64,000 bases of DNA from Magnetococcales bacterium. GTDB lineage: Bacteria > Pseudomonadota > Magnetococcia > Magnetococcales > Magnetaquicoccaceae. A program made the translations under genes and the position numbers. The stretch spans positions 124,001-188,000 of the forward strand of contig JADFWP010000001.1 of NCBI GenBank assembly GCA_015234115.1, given 5' to 3'. A model generated the notes under the pieces. That model ran no database searches. It was not told where the DNA came from and worked only from the letters and a program-made list of their open reading frames with translations. Positions 26,479-36,100 of this stretch are shown in pieces (the first letter of the stretch is position 1; each line of letters begins with the position of its first letter).

Positions 26479-28711
26479 AGCCACCCAACCCCCGCAAAGT
26501 AAAGAAAAATCCAATGAAACCACCGCCATGCTCGCTGGTCTGCGACGACAGATCCCGACCACCCGAGAATTCCAAACTCCAACAGGCATGGTCATACGCG
26601 ATTCCGGTACGCCAACTCTTCAGTCCGCCACTCTCCAGCGAGTAATCCGCATTCTGCTTCAGCCGCCAATTGTCATCCAAACGCAAACTGGCCTGCAAGG
26701 AGAGATCCTCCAAAGGATCCAGGCTCCCTTCGCTGATCAGACCGTTGCCCAACGGCTCCGGAATGTTGCGATGATACCCGACCGTGACCGCAGTACGGGC
26801 ATCGGAATAGCCCACCAGCGAGTCGGAAGCTTCGAGCCGGTTCAGATAGGGATCATACCGTCCCCCCACGCCGACCGTCCAATGCAGGCCAGGATACCAC
26901 TCCACACCCGCGACCAGATCGGAAAATTCATGCCCGCCCTGGTATTCCCGGTCGCCGGCGGGTGCCCAACGCTGACCAATGGTGCCGGTGACCAACTGGC
27001 GGATCGCACCATCCTCCTGTCGGCCAAAAAGCCGTGAGGTCAGTCCATAAGCCACCCACTCCGCCGAACTGACCCGATCCTCGCCCGAGAACAGATTGCC
27101 CGCAAACAGATTGCTGACGCTGAAATGGCGCACCATGGAGTCGAAATTGGGCAGATGGCTCTGATCCCCTGCGGCCACCGCCGCATATTGCACCGCCGGT
27201 TCCAGGGTATGTTTCCAGTTGCCGTCGCCGTAGGTGCGGGCCAGCTCCAGATCGAGCCGGGCGCGCATCGAGGCCGATTCCCGACTGATCGAGCCGGCGA
27301 AATCGGTGCCGGTCTGATTGGGATCCCCCTGAATCAGGTAGGAGGTTTCGCGCAAACCGACCGCCGCGCTGAAATGGCCCACCGGCAGGGCGCGCCAGTA
27401 TTGCAGCTCCGGGGCCAGATCCAGCCGTTGGGCCGCGTCTCCGGATTCCTGATAAAAGCTGTCCAGTTTGCCGTCGCTGTGCAACAGAAAATGTCCGACC
27501 GCGGCCCCCTGCCCCTCCACCGCCCGATCCAGGGCATGCAGCGGGCGATCATCAAGGAGACTGAGATATGGCAGGCGCTGGACCGTGAAACGGTCGTTGA
27601 CCGTATCCAGATTCTGATACCACACGGTTCCACCCTGAAAACTGGTGAAACCACTCCGACGCATCCACAGACGATCCGCGATCAGGTGGGATTCCAGCCG
27701 TCGCTCCCGCGAATCCACCAGCTTCTTGTCCTGGAAATCGTTGAGAAAATCCCGTGTCTGACTGGCCGCGAGCCGGGTATCGATCTCCCAACTGCCCAGA
27801 TCCTGACGATGGGTGAACAGCGTCAATCCCCGATGACGCTCCTCCACCGTGTCGTAGATGTTCTGGGTGTCGAGGGATCCCCGGAAATTCTCGCCCATGT
27901 AACGGTATTGAATTTTGGTCAACATGCCGCGCCGCGAGGTGGGATGAAGCGTCACGGTGGCATCCCGTTCCGGGGCGATGTTCCAGTAATAGGGCAGATC
28001 CATCTCGAAGCCGTTGCCGCCCCCGACCCGCATCACCGGATACAGCAGGCCGCTCTGCCGTTTGGGCAGAAACGGATGCTGCCACCAGGGCACCCACAAC
28101 ACCGGCACATCCCCGAGACGCAGCTTGACATCGTGGGCGGTCAGGGTGTTGGAAAGACGATCCATTTCAATGGTATCGGCGGTCAACTCCCAGGCCGGTT
28201 TCTCCCCTTCCGGGCAGTCGCAATTGGTGTAACCGGCCTGCTCCAGGGTATAGGAATCCTGGGAGTGGAACTGCACCTTTCCGGCGTGAATCCGTCCCCC
28301 CGGCCCCTTGATGTCGGCCACGGCCTGTTCCATGGCACCCTGACGTTTTTCCAGGTCGAGTTGGATCTTTTCGCTGCGGAACTGATCGCCATTGTGTTCC
28401 AGACGGATGTTGCCCCTGGCCTCGATGACGCGCGAATCCAGGGCATAGGAGGCTTCATCGGCCTGAAGATCCACAATACCCGGCTGAAAGAGTTGCACCT
28501 TGCCCCGAGCCGAAACCATATGGCTTTTGTGATCGATTTCCAGATGATCAGCGGAAATGTCGATGGTTTTTTCGTCTGCCCGGCCTGTCGGCGACCCGCC
28601 AAAAAACAGGGAGAGCACCAAAGACGAGACTGTCAACGTCCCAGGTCGCCGGAGCGAACGGTGGAACGGGATCTCTCCCCGGAGGGGACGATGACCTCGA
28701 TTGCTCATCAT
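26462..28711 (-). CDS. lptD: LPS-assembly protein LptD
   Basis: The outer-membrane barrel that inserts lipopolysaccharide into the outer leaflet, working with LptE. 749 residues from 28711 (MMSNRGH...); an ATG at 28708 is equally possible. A signal segment (TLTVSSLVLSLFFGGSPTGRA) precedes the OstA-like N-terminal jellyroll (IDISADHLEIDHKSHMVSARGKVQL, KIQLDLEKRQG) and then the barrel (LPYYWNIAPERDATVTLHPTSRRG). Cysteines in NCDCPEG may take part in the disulfides known for LptD. It is followed by surA and preceded by folC within one minus-strand operon. Confidence 0.95.
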   Translation of the reverse strand: MMSNRGHRPLRGEIPFHRSLRRPGTLTVSSLVLSLFFGGSPTGRADEKTIDISADHLEIDHKSHMVSARGKVQLFQPGIVDLQADEASYALDSRVIEARGNIRLEHNGDQFRSEKIQLDLEKRQGAMEQAVADIKGPGGRIHAGKVQFHSQDSYTLEQAGYTNCDCPEGEKPAWELTADTIEMDRLSNTLTAHDVKLRLGDVPVLWVPWWQHPFLPKRQSGLLYPVMRVGGGNGFEMDLPYYWNIAPERDATVTLHPTSRRGMLTKIQYRYMGENFRGSLDTQNIYDTVEERHRGLTLFTHRQDLGSWEIDTRLAASQTRDFLNDFQDKKLVDSRERRLESHLIADRLWMRRSGFTSFQGGTVWYQNLDTVNDRFTVQRLPYLSLLDDRPLHALDRAVEGQGAAVGHFLLHSDGKLDSFYQESGDAAQRLDLAPELQYWRALPVGHFSAAVGLRETSYLIQGDPNQTGTDFAGSISRESASMRARLDLELARTYGDGNWKHTLEPAVQYAAVAAGDQSHLPNFDSMVRHFSVSNLFAGNLFSGEDRVSSAEWVAYGLTSRLFGRQEDGAIRQLVTGTIGQRWAPAGDREYQGGHEFSDLVAGVEWYPGLHWTVGVGGRYDPYLNRLEASDSLVGYSDARTAVTVGYHRNIPEPLGNGLISEGSLDPLEDLSLQASLRLDDNWRLKQNADYSLESGGLKSWRTGIAYDHACWSLEFSGGRDLSSQTSEHGGGFIGFFFTLRGLGGYGFSS

Positions 28712-28762
28712 GCGGTGCCTCTTGTCGAAAGGGGGTGGAGCGTCGGTGCGCCCCAAATCCCG

Positions 28763-30133
28763 TTAACATAACAGAGAACGGACCTCTCCCACCAGATATA
28801 ATGAACCGGCCACCACCACACGCCCCTGAGAGGTTGCCGCAAGTCGCGCGGCATCGAGGGCTGCTTGTGCAGTCTGACAGGGTACGACCTGAGGTCCGGA
28901 ACGGGGCCAGATGGCGCGCAACTCCGGGAGGGTCCGTGCCCGTTCGCCTCCGCAACAGACCGTGAAGACCACCTGAACCCATGGCGCCAGCAGCGCGGCC
29001 ATGGAGGCGCCATCCTTGTTGTTCAGCACGGAAAAGATCAGGGCCGTGAACGGCTGCGTCCCTCCCGAAGCCGGAGAGCGCAGAAAATCGACCAGCGCCC
29101 GGACTCCCTGGGGATTGTGCGCCCCATCCAGCCACACAGGCGGTGGACCGGGGAAACATTCCAGCCGACCGGGCCAGCGTGCCATGGCGATGCCGGTCCG
29201 GAGTGCCCGATCCGACACCGGATAGCCTCTTTTCCCCAGTATTCTGGCAGCGGCCACCGCCAGGGCCGCGTTGGCATACTGATGACGCCCCGGCAGCGCG
29301 GGGCCAGGCAACCAGAAACGGCGCTCCTGATCCCAGAATCGCCAGGGACGCTGCGGCATTTCCAAGGAAAAGGGGGCGGCAAATCCAAAATCCCGACCTG
29401 CCAGCGCCAAAGGAACGCCAAGACGCGCTGCCACGCCCGCCACCACCTGGGCAGCCTCACGATTGGCGGGTCCGGCGACTGCGGCCACCCCTTTTTTCAG
29501 AATTCCCGCCTTTTCGCGCGCGATTCCGGCCAGCGCGTGCCCCAGATAATCCATGTGGTCCATGCCCACAGCGGTGATCACGCTCACCCAGGGCCGCACC
29601 ACGTTGGTGGCATCGAGCCGTCCCCCGAGACCGGTCTCCAGCAGCACCACCCCCTGTTGACGACGAAACGGCTCCAGCGTCGCGAAATAATACAGGGCCG
29701 CCGCCGTGGTCAGTTCGAAAAAGGTGGTCTCCTCTTCCGGATCCTGGGCCAGGACCGTATGCAGCAGCGCATTCAACCGGAGATCGTCGATCTCCACCCG
29801 ATTGACGCGCAACCGTTCGTTGAAACGGATCAGATGGGGCGAGGTGAAAACCGCCACCGGAATCCCGGCAGCCAGACAGATCGCTTCCAGAAAGGCGATG
29901 ACCGAACCTTTGCCATTGGTCCCGGCCACATGCACCACCGGCAACCCCTGATGGGGATTGCCCAGGCGGGCCAGCAGACGCCGGATTGGGGTCAATCCGA
30001 GGCGGATGGTCTCGGCCGGACGCCTGCCCAACTTGCATGATGGGGGGAGCCCCCCCTCACCCCCCGACCGTGGAGTTCCCTGGCGGGAGTTCCACGGTAA
30101 CAAGGCCCGCAGCGCCGGAACCGATTCACTCAT
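28763..30133 (-). CDS. folC: Bifunctional folylpolyglutamate synthase / dihydrofolate synthase, with in-frame repeat insert
   Basis: Adds glutamate to dihydropteroate and folates (cytoplasm, folate pathway). 456 residues. The P-loop VAGTNGKGSV, TSPHLIRFNERLRVN, MDHMDYLG and LDGAHNPQG are all present. The start overlaps the accD stop (ATGA), and accD-folC is a conserved pair. Residues 12-35 (LPWNSRQGTPRSGGEGGLPPSCKL) are encoded by a 72-bp dispersed repeat, seen elsewhere in the window outside genes. Removing it joins MSESVPALRAL to GRRPAETIRLGLTPIRRLL, which is what the FolC N-terminus normally looks like. The insert keeps the frame and lies before the P-loop, so the enzyme is probably functional. 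Confidence 0.95.
   Translation of the reverse strand: MSESVPALRALLPWNSRQGTPRSGGEGGLPPSCKLGRRPAETIRLGLTPIRRLLARLGNPHQGLPVVHVAGTNGKGSVIAFLEAICLAAGIPVAVFTSPHLIRFNERLRVNRVEIDDLRLNALLHTVLAQDPEEETTFFELTTAAALYYFATLEPFRRQQGVVLLETGLGGRLDATNVVRPWVSVITAVGMDHMDYLGHALAGIAREKAGILKKGVAAVAGPANREAAQVVAGVAARLGVPLALAGRDFGFAAPFSLEMPQRPWRFWDQERRFWLPGPALPGRHQYANAALAVAAARILGKRGYPVSDRALRTGIAMARWPGRLECFPGPPPVWLDGAHNPQGVRALVDFLRSPASGGTQPFTALIFSVLNNKDGASMAALLAPWVQVVFTVCCGGERARTLPELRAIWPRSGPQVVPCQTAQAALDAARLAATSQGRVVVAGSLYLVGEVRSLLC
30029..30100. repeat. Dispersed palindromic repeat, copy 2, inside folC
   Basis: Exactly 72 bp, from CAACTTGCATGATGGGG to TCCACGGTAA, coinciding with codons 12-35 of folC. The internal inverted repeat CCGTGGA...TCCACGG is retained. 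Read on the minus strand it has no stop codon. Confidence 0.85.
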
Positions 30134-31080
30134 ACCGGAAAAGCGACCGGTTTGGTTTCTTCGTTCTGGTTGCTTCTGCCTTCTCTGCCGCCCCGGCTGC
30201 GGGTCAGACGGGTCAGCAGATCGGCCAACTGTTCCCGCATTTCATCCCGCGGGCAGATGCGATCGACGAAACCATGCTCCAGAAGATATTCGCTGCGCTG
30301 GAATCCTTCGGGCAGGGTTTCGCGCATGGTCTGTTCGATGACCCGTGGGCCGGCAAAACAGATCAGGGCATGGGGTTCGGCCAGAATCACATCCCCGAGC
30401 ATGGCGAACGAGGCGGTGACGCCGCCGGTGGTCGGATCGGTCAGCACCGAAACAAAGGGCAAACCCGCATCGTCGAGCCGGGTCAGGGCCGTGGAGGTGC
30501 GGGCCATTTGCATGAGAGACAAAATGCCTTCCTGCATGCGAGCGCCTCCGGACGCGGAAAAGACCACATAGCCGCATCCGGCATCGACTGCGGCCATGGC
30601 GCCCATGGCCACCTTGGCCCCGGCCACCGACCCCATCGAACCGCCCAGAAAGGAGAAATCAAAGGCGGTCACCACCGCCGGGACCTCCTGGATCGTTCCC
30701 TTGAAGACCCGCACCGCATCCTGAACGCCGGTCTCCTTCTGGGCATCGCGGATGCGATCCCGGTAGCGTTTGAGATCCTTGAATTTCAGCGGATCCGCAG
30801 GTTGCAGATTGGCGAACAGCTCCTTGCGGCCCTCGGGATCGAGGGTAATGTCGATGCGGGCAAAACCCGACAGACGAAAATGGTGACGACAATGGGGACA
30901 GACGTGGAGATTGCGTTCCAGTTCCTTGTGGAACAGGGTCTGGCCGCACGGTTCGCATTTGATCCACAGCCCCTCCGGAGGCGGGGTGGCGCGATTGCTG
31001 CCCACCTTGATCTTGGGTTTGAGGATGCGGTTGAACCAGTTCATGGGGGTGTTTGCAGTCAAGTTGTCCATGCTGCCCAT
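30130..31080 (-). CDS. accD: Acetyl-CoA carboxylase carboxyltransferase subunit beta
   Basis: Beta subunit of the carboxyltransferase that transfers CO2 from biotin to acetyl-CoA, the first step of fatty-acid synthesis. 316 residues. The N-terminal zinc ribbon is C42-x2-C45...C61-x2-C64 (KCEPCGQ...HVCPHC). The crotonase-type core shows GGSMGSVAGAK, SASGGARMQEG and DPTTGGVTASFA. The start at 31080 has AAGGA 8 bases upstream. A later Met (MNWFNR, the common start in homologues) has no Shine-Dalgarno. It ends overlapping folC. Confidence 0.97.
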   Translation of the reverse strand: MGSMDNLTANTPMNWFNRILKPKIKVGSNRATPPPEGLWIKCEPCGQTLFHKELERNLHVCPHCRHHFRLSGFARIDITLDPEGRKELFANLQPADPLKFKDLKRYRDRIRDAQKETGVQDAVRVFKGTIQEVPAVVTAFDFSFLGGSMGSVAGAKVAMGAMAAVDAGCGYVVFSASGGARMQEGILSLMQMARTSTALTRLDDAGLPFVSVLTDPTTGGVTASFAMLGDVILAEPHALICFAGPRVIEQTMRETLPEGFQRSEYLLEHGFVDRICPRDEMREQLADLLTRLTRSRGGREGRSNQNEETKPVAFPV

Positions 31081-31128
31081 TGTCTTCGTTCCTTCAGAAC
31101 CTTCTCATCGGGTGGAATTACGCATCGA

Positions 31129-31749
31129 TCACGCAGCGGCCTGACGGACACGGCGGACGAATTGCGCCATTTTTTCAGGATCCTTGACTCCGGGCATCAC
31201 TTCCACGCCGCTGGAGACATCCACGGCATAGGGACGAACCTGACGAACCGCCGACACCACATTGTCCGGATTCAGTCCCCCGGCCAGAATCATCGGGAGT
31301 GCGCAGCGATATCCGGAAATCAAGGACCAATCGAACATCTGGCCCGATCCGCCATAATGGTCCGCGACCTTGGCATCGAGCAGCAACCCTTGCACCGGAA
31401 ACCGTTCCAGCCCCATCAGATCTTCCGGACCACCGACGCGCACCGCCTTGATCACCCGGCCAGGGAGTCCGCGACAGGCGCCGGGAGCCTCGTCCCCATG
31501 GAGTTGGATCACATCCAGCCGACAGACCGAAGCCGTGGCCCGAATGGCGTCCCGACCGGCGTTGACGAACAATCCGGTGATGGTGATGAATGGCGGAATG
31601 GCATCCAGAATCCGCGCCACCTCCCTCGGATCGATATAGCGTTTGGATCGTTCATAAAACACGAAACCCAACGCATCGGCCCCGGCTTCCACCGCTGCCA
31701 ATGCATCCTCCAGACGGGTGATGCCGCAAATTTTGATACGAGGGATCAT
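31129..31749 (-). CDS. trpF: Phosphoribosylanthranilate isomerase
   Basis: Third step of tryptophan synthesis: isomerises phosphoribosylanthranilate in the cytoplasm. 206 residues, a single TIM barrel of normal length. RIKICGITR (catalytic Cys), VIQLHGDE, LLLDAK (catalytic Asp), ILAGGLNPDNV and VDVSSGVE are all present. trpB and trpA are not next to it, unlike the frequent trpF-trpB-trpA-accD-folC order, so the gene is separated from the rest of the trp set here. Confidence 0.97.
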   Translation of the reverse strand: MIPRIKICGITRLEDALAAVEAGADALGFVFYERSKRYIDPREVARILDAIPPFITITGLFVNAGRDAIRATASVCRLDVIQLHGDEAPGACRGLPGRVIKAVRVGGPEDLMGLERFPVQGLLLDAKVADHYGGSGQMFDWSLISGYRCALPMILAGGLNPDNVVSAVRQVRPYAVDVSSGVEVMPGVKDPEKMAQFVRRVRQAAA

Positions 31750-31763
31750 GCCGACGATTTTCC

Positions 31764-32117
31764 TTAGCTGTCGTCCCCGTCCTCTTCCTCTTCTTCCTCG
31801 TCTTCTTCCTCGATATCCTCGCTTTCGATGCTGCCCACGACCCGACCGAGAAAATCGTGAATCCGGCGTTGTTCACCGAAGCGTTTTTGATCGGCCTCCA
31901 GATCGTCGAGGGTCGCCGTGGCATCGAAGCTGTAACGCACGGGTTCGTCTTCGGCGAGCACGTCGTCGAGCAGATAGATCTCGCATTCCTCCGGATACCA
32001 ATCTTCCAGCTTGAAATGGCGGGGGGCATCCAGACGGGTGAGAATCGGCGACTTGTTGCCGAATTCCAGGGTGACGCTCTGACCTGGCTGGATTTTTTCG
32101 ATCTCGATGCTTTCCAC
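31764..32117 (-). CDS. Orphan acidic protein, first gene of the trpF-accD-folC operon
   Basis: 117 residues starting at GTG, with AAGGAG 9 bases upstream. The first ~95 residues look folded and mixed (SVTLEFGNKSPILTRLDAPRHFKLEDWYPEECEIYLLDDVL). The tail is a run of Glu/Asp (SEDIEEEDEEEEEEDGDDS) encoded by GAA/GAG-rich DNA. I recognise no family. It lies 14 bases before trpF on the same strand, so it is very likely co-transcribed. The acidic tail could bind cations or a basic partner, but that is a guess. Confidence 0.7.
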   Translation of the reverse strand: MESIEIEKIQPGQSVTLEFGNKSPILTRLDAPRHFKLEDWYPEECEIYLLDDVLAEDEPVRYSFDATATLDDLEADQKRFGEQRRIHDFLGRVVGSIESEDIEEEDEEEEEEDGDDS

Positions 32118-32379
32118 GATGGGGTTCTCCTTGGAAGCGTGGGATGGACCTGTTTGACCAATCCTTGAAAAATAGCGAAATCGGCGTCACGAAGCAACGC
32201 ATCACGATCATGCCGCCGCAGAGTTGGAGCGGCAAGGACGCGGTGCTGAAGCGCAGGCCGCCCACCCAATGGCCTGAAAAAAGCGACCGGAAGGTGGTGG
32301 ATGAGCAGCCGTTTCTCTGGTATCATGAGGAATATCGATCACAAGCGACATCGGTGATGCTGGCCACACGGAGAATGAC

Positions 32380-32994
32380 ATGGCGCAAAAAAAGATTCAC
32401 GACTCCGCCTCTTCGCGGGTCATGGCCTATCGCAAACGTCGAATGGAAGGGATGAAACGGGTAGAAATCTGGCTGACCGACGACGAACTGGCCCTGCTTG
32501 ACCAGGTGGCCGACATCACCGGAACCAGTCGCGCCCGGGTGGTGGCTCATCTGCTTGAGGAACGTTCCGCTCCGCTGCCGCACGCAGTGACGCTGCTTCC
32601 GGCGTTCACTCCGTCGCCTCCGCCCGTGTTTGCACTGGAACCCGTGTCCGAGCCTGTGCCCGAACCTGTGCCCGAACCTGTGCCCGAGCCTGTGCCCGAA
32701 CCTGTGCCCGAACCTGTGCCCGAACCCGTGCCCGAGCCTGTGCCCATGCCTGTGCCCGAACCCGTGTCCGAACCCGTGTCCGCACCCATTCCCGTGTCCG
32801 AACCCATGCCCGTACCTGTGTCCGAGCCTGTGCCCGAACCCGTGCCCGTTCCCGAACCACCACCTGTACCAAAAACGGTCGCTCCGACCCCTCCCCCGGC
32901 GTCACGCCTGCCAGTGGCCCCGGAGCGTCAACGGGCCGAACGCAGCAAGGAGGCCTTTCTCGCCTCCCTGCGCAGCCTCGATTCAGGACGCTGA
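32380..32994 (+). CDS. Ribbon-helix-helix-like protein with PEPV repeat tail
   Basis: 204 residues. GGAG lies 6 bases before the ATG. Residues ~17-62 ([44 protein letters not shown]) fit a ribbon-helix-helix DNA-binding domain: one beta-strand (KRVEIWL) and two helices. Residues ~85-165 are a nearly pure Pro-Glu-Pro-Val repeat with some Ser and Met variants, giving a stiff extended tail. The last ~40 residues are charged ([24 protein letters not shown]). There is no signal peptide, so unlike TonB, which has similar repeats, it is probably cytoplasmic. It could be a DNA-binding spacer or scaffold protein, but the function is unknown. It is divergent from the trpF operon and followed on the same strand by the hybrid kinase gene. 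Confidence 0.75.
   Translation: MAQKKIHDSASSRVMAYRKRRMEGMKRVEIWLTDDELALLDQVADITGTSRARVVAHLLEERSAPLPHAVTLLPAFTPSPPPVFALEPVSEPVPEPVPEPVPEPVPEPVPEPVPEPVPEPVPMPVPEPVSEPVSAPIPVSEPMPVPVSEPVPEPVPVPEPPPVPKTVAPTPPPASRLPVAPERQRAERSKEAFLASLRSLDSGR
32640..32870. repeat. 12-bp tandem repeat encoding PEPV
   Basis: Repeats of CCTGTGCCCGAA, with CCCGTGCCCGAG/CCCGTGTCCGAA variants, for about 230 bp within the RHH protein gene. A perfect 12-bp unit keeps the frame upon copy-number change, so the tail length may vary between strains. Confidence 0.85.
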
Positions 32995-33105
32995 ACCGAT
33001 CCGTCACCCGGGATGGTTGCCCAACAGGCGAATCCAGGCTATTCTGATCGTCCAACCCGACCAACCGAAAAACAGGCGAATGACTCCACCGGGAGCAGTT
33101 CCATC

Positions 33106-36100
33106 ATGAAACATGCAACCAACGGCGCGAATGGCACTCCGGAACCGGAACGACACCCCACTGGCGTGGGGATCATCCGGGAGAGCGGCGCGATCCACTC
33201 CACCGATGCCACCCTGCACGCCCTGACGCGCCCCTGGGGCTCCCCGGAGGCGTGGTGGGGACGCATTTCCGCCGGGTTTTCCTATCCCACCATCACCCGC
33301 TGTTCCCATTGCGGCCTCGGACAACGGCTCGGCTGGCGCGAACATGCCATCGAAACGCCTTTGCGCGCCGGCGAAATCATCTTTTCCATCGAATTTCTCG
33401 GTCATGCCCACCACCTCTCCCCGGCTTTGCTCGGGGATCTCATTTTGGTGCGCGATGTCACCGAAGAACGCCACAAGGCGACGACCACCCACCAGAAAAT
33501 CAAGCAGTTCCAGTCGATCTGCGACCACATGGAAGATGTCTACTACCGCATGGATCTCCATGGCGTCCTCCAGTTCATCAGCCCTTCGGTCCAGAAACTG
33601 TTGAAACACCGCCCGAACGAGATCCAGGGGCGACCGCTGTCCGACATCTGTGCCAATCCGGAACACCTTCAGGAGATGTTGCAGATCCTCCAGACCCGCA
33701 ACCGGGTCGAAGAGTTCGATCTGGTCCTGCTCTGCCGTCGGGGCAAACAGGCGCCGGTTTCGATGAATGCCCATCTGATCGTCGATGACAAAGGAGAACC
33801 GGTTGCCGTTCAGGGCATCTTCCGGGACGTGATCGAACGAACCCGGCTCGATACCGTGCTCGCCGACCGCACCCGCCGCTTCCAGGAGGAGATGAGCCGG
33901 TTGGAATATCTCCAGGCCGCGCTCGATGAACAGATCCTCATGAGCGTCACCGATCCGGAAGGGACCATCATCCACGCCAACCAGAAACTGATCCATGTCA
34001 GCCGCTTCTCCAGCGAAGAGATTCTCGGCAAGAACCATAAAATCTTCGACTCCGGCCATCATCCCAAATCCTTTTTCAAGGAGATGTGGCGCACCATTCA
34101 AAGCGGTCGCATCTGGCGCGGCGAAATCCGCAACCGCAAGAAAAACGGCGACTTCTTCTGGATCGATTGCGCCATTGTCCCGTTCCTGACCCCGGCCGGT
34201 CGCCCCTTTCAATACATCACGATCGCTTCGGACATCACCGAACGGGTGCTGACCGAAACCCGCCTGGAACAGAATGTCGAATTCCTGCGCCGCACCATGG
34301 ATGCCATGGGAGATGGCGCCTATGTCCTGGACAACCGGGGCCAGGTGCTGCTGCTCAACCGCGAAGGGGAACGACTGCTGGGATGGCTGGAATCGGACAT
34401 CCTCCACAAGAATCTCCACGAGATCATCCACCATCAGCGCCCGGACAACACCCCGTTCCCGGTGCGGGAGTGTCCGGCCCATCAAAGCCTGCTCGGTCGC
34501 TCCTACCGGGTCGAGGAGGATCATTTCATCCGCAAGGATGGCACCTTCTTTCCGGTCTCCTACGTCACCACCCCCTTGATGCACGAGACCGAAATCATCG
34601 GCTCCATGGCGATCTTCCGCAACATCTCCGGGGCCATCGAAGAGATCAACATCCTGAAGAAATGCCGGGACAGCGCCCTGGAATCCTCCCGGCTGAAATC
34701 GGCCTTCCTGGCCAACATGAGCCATGAAATCCGCACCCCGATGAACGCCATCGTGGGCATGAACGAACTGCTCATGGATACCCCGCTCAACGAAGAACAA
34801 CTGGAATTCACCGAAATCATCCGCGATTCCTCCCGCTCCCTGCTGGCCCTGATCAACGACATCCTCGACTTTTCCAAAATCGAGGCCGGCAAGATCGATA
34901 TCGAACGGATCGATTTCCCGCTGCTCACCGTCGTGGAAGGGGCTGCCGAACTGCTTGCGCCCCAGGCCCATGACAAGGGCATCTCCCTGATGACCCATGT
35001 TTCGTCCAAAATCCCCCGCGCCCTGATCGGCGATCCGGGACGTTTGCGACAAATGTTGTTGAATTTATTGGGAAATGCCATCAAGTTCACCGAAGATGGC
35101 GAGGTGACGCTCCAGGTGCGAATGGAAAACGAATTCCGGGATCAGGTGACGGTCCATTTCTCGGTCGCCGATACCGGCATCGGCCTGGAGTTGAGCAACG
35201 ACGAAGCCAAACGGCTCTTCGAACCCTTTACCCAGGCCGAACGGGGCACGGCACGAAAATTCGGCGGCACGGGACTGGGACTGGCCATCTCCAAACGTCT
35301 GGCCGAACTGATGGGCGGCGAGATCGGCGCGCAAAGCCGACCGGAAGGAGGAACGATCTTCTGGTTCCGCATTCCGTTCCAAATCTCCACCCAATCCCTG
35401 ACCGACGAAAGCGATGCCTCCCTGGCCGCGATGCTGCCAGGAGTGCGCATCCTGACCGTCATGGAACGCCCCACGGATCACGAAATTCTCGGCGAATGCT
35501 TCAGCGGATGCGGCATGATCCACCAGGGCACCACCAACGGCGAACAGGGATTGATCGCCTTCCGCGACTCCGTGGCCCAGGGGACTCCGTTCCAGATGGC
35601 GGTCATCTCCGCCGCGCTCTCCGACATGGATTGCCAGATCATGGCCGATCTGTTGCGTCGCGAAGCGGGTCGCCACCCCCTCTCCCTGATCACCCTCATG
35701 GATTGGGACGACAAGGAGGAACGCAACCGCTTTCTCAAATCGGGATTTTCCGGAATCCTGGTGAAACCGGTGCGCCGCGCCGAATGGGTCCGCTGTCTGG
35801 TGGAACAGATCCATCCCGATGCCACCATTCCGGCTCCGGACTCGATTGTCACCACCCCTCCCAGGGAATCCCGTCTGCCCGAACCCGATGCCTACGACGC
35901 CCTGGAGTCCGGCAATCTGCTGCTTTTGGTGGAAGACAATCTGGTCAACCAGAAGGTGGCGCTTTTGCAACTCAAAAAACTCGGATACGCGGCCCATGCG
36001 GTCTCCAACGGCCAGGAGGCGGTGGAGGCGGTCAACCATCTCCCCTATGCCCTGATCCTGATGGATTGCCAGATGCCGGTCATGGATGGCTTCGAGGCCA

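Noticed and set aside
32547-32807. Minus-strand ORF of pure Gly-Thr-Gly-Ser repeats.
   Set aside because: It is the antisense reading of the PEPV 12-bp repeat, with no start signals of its own.
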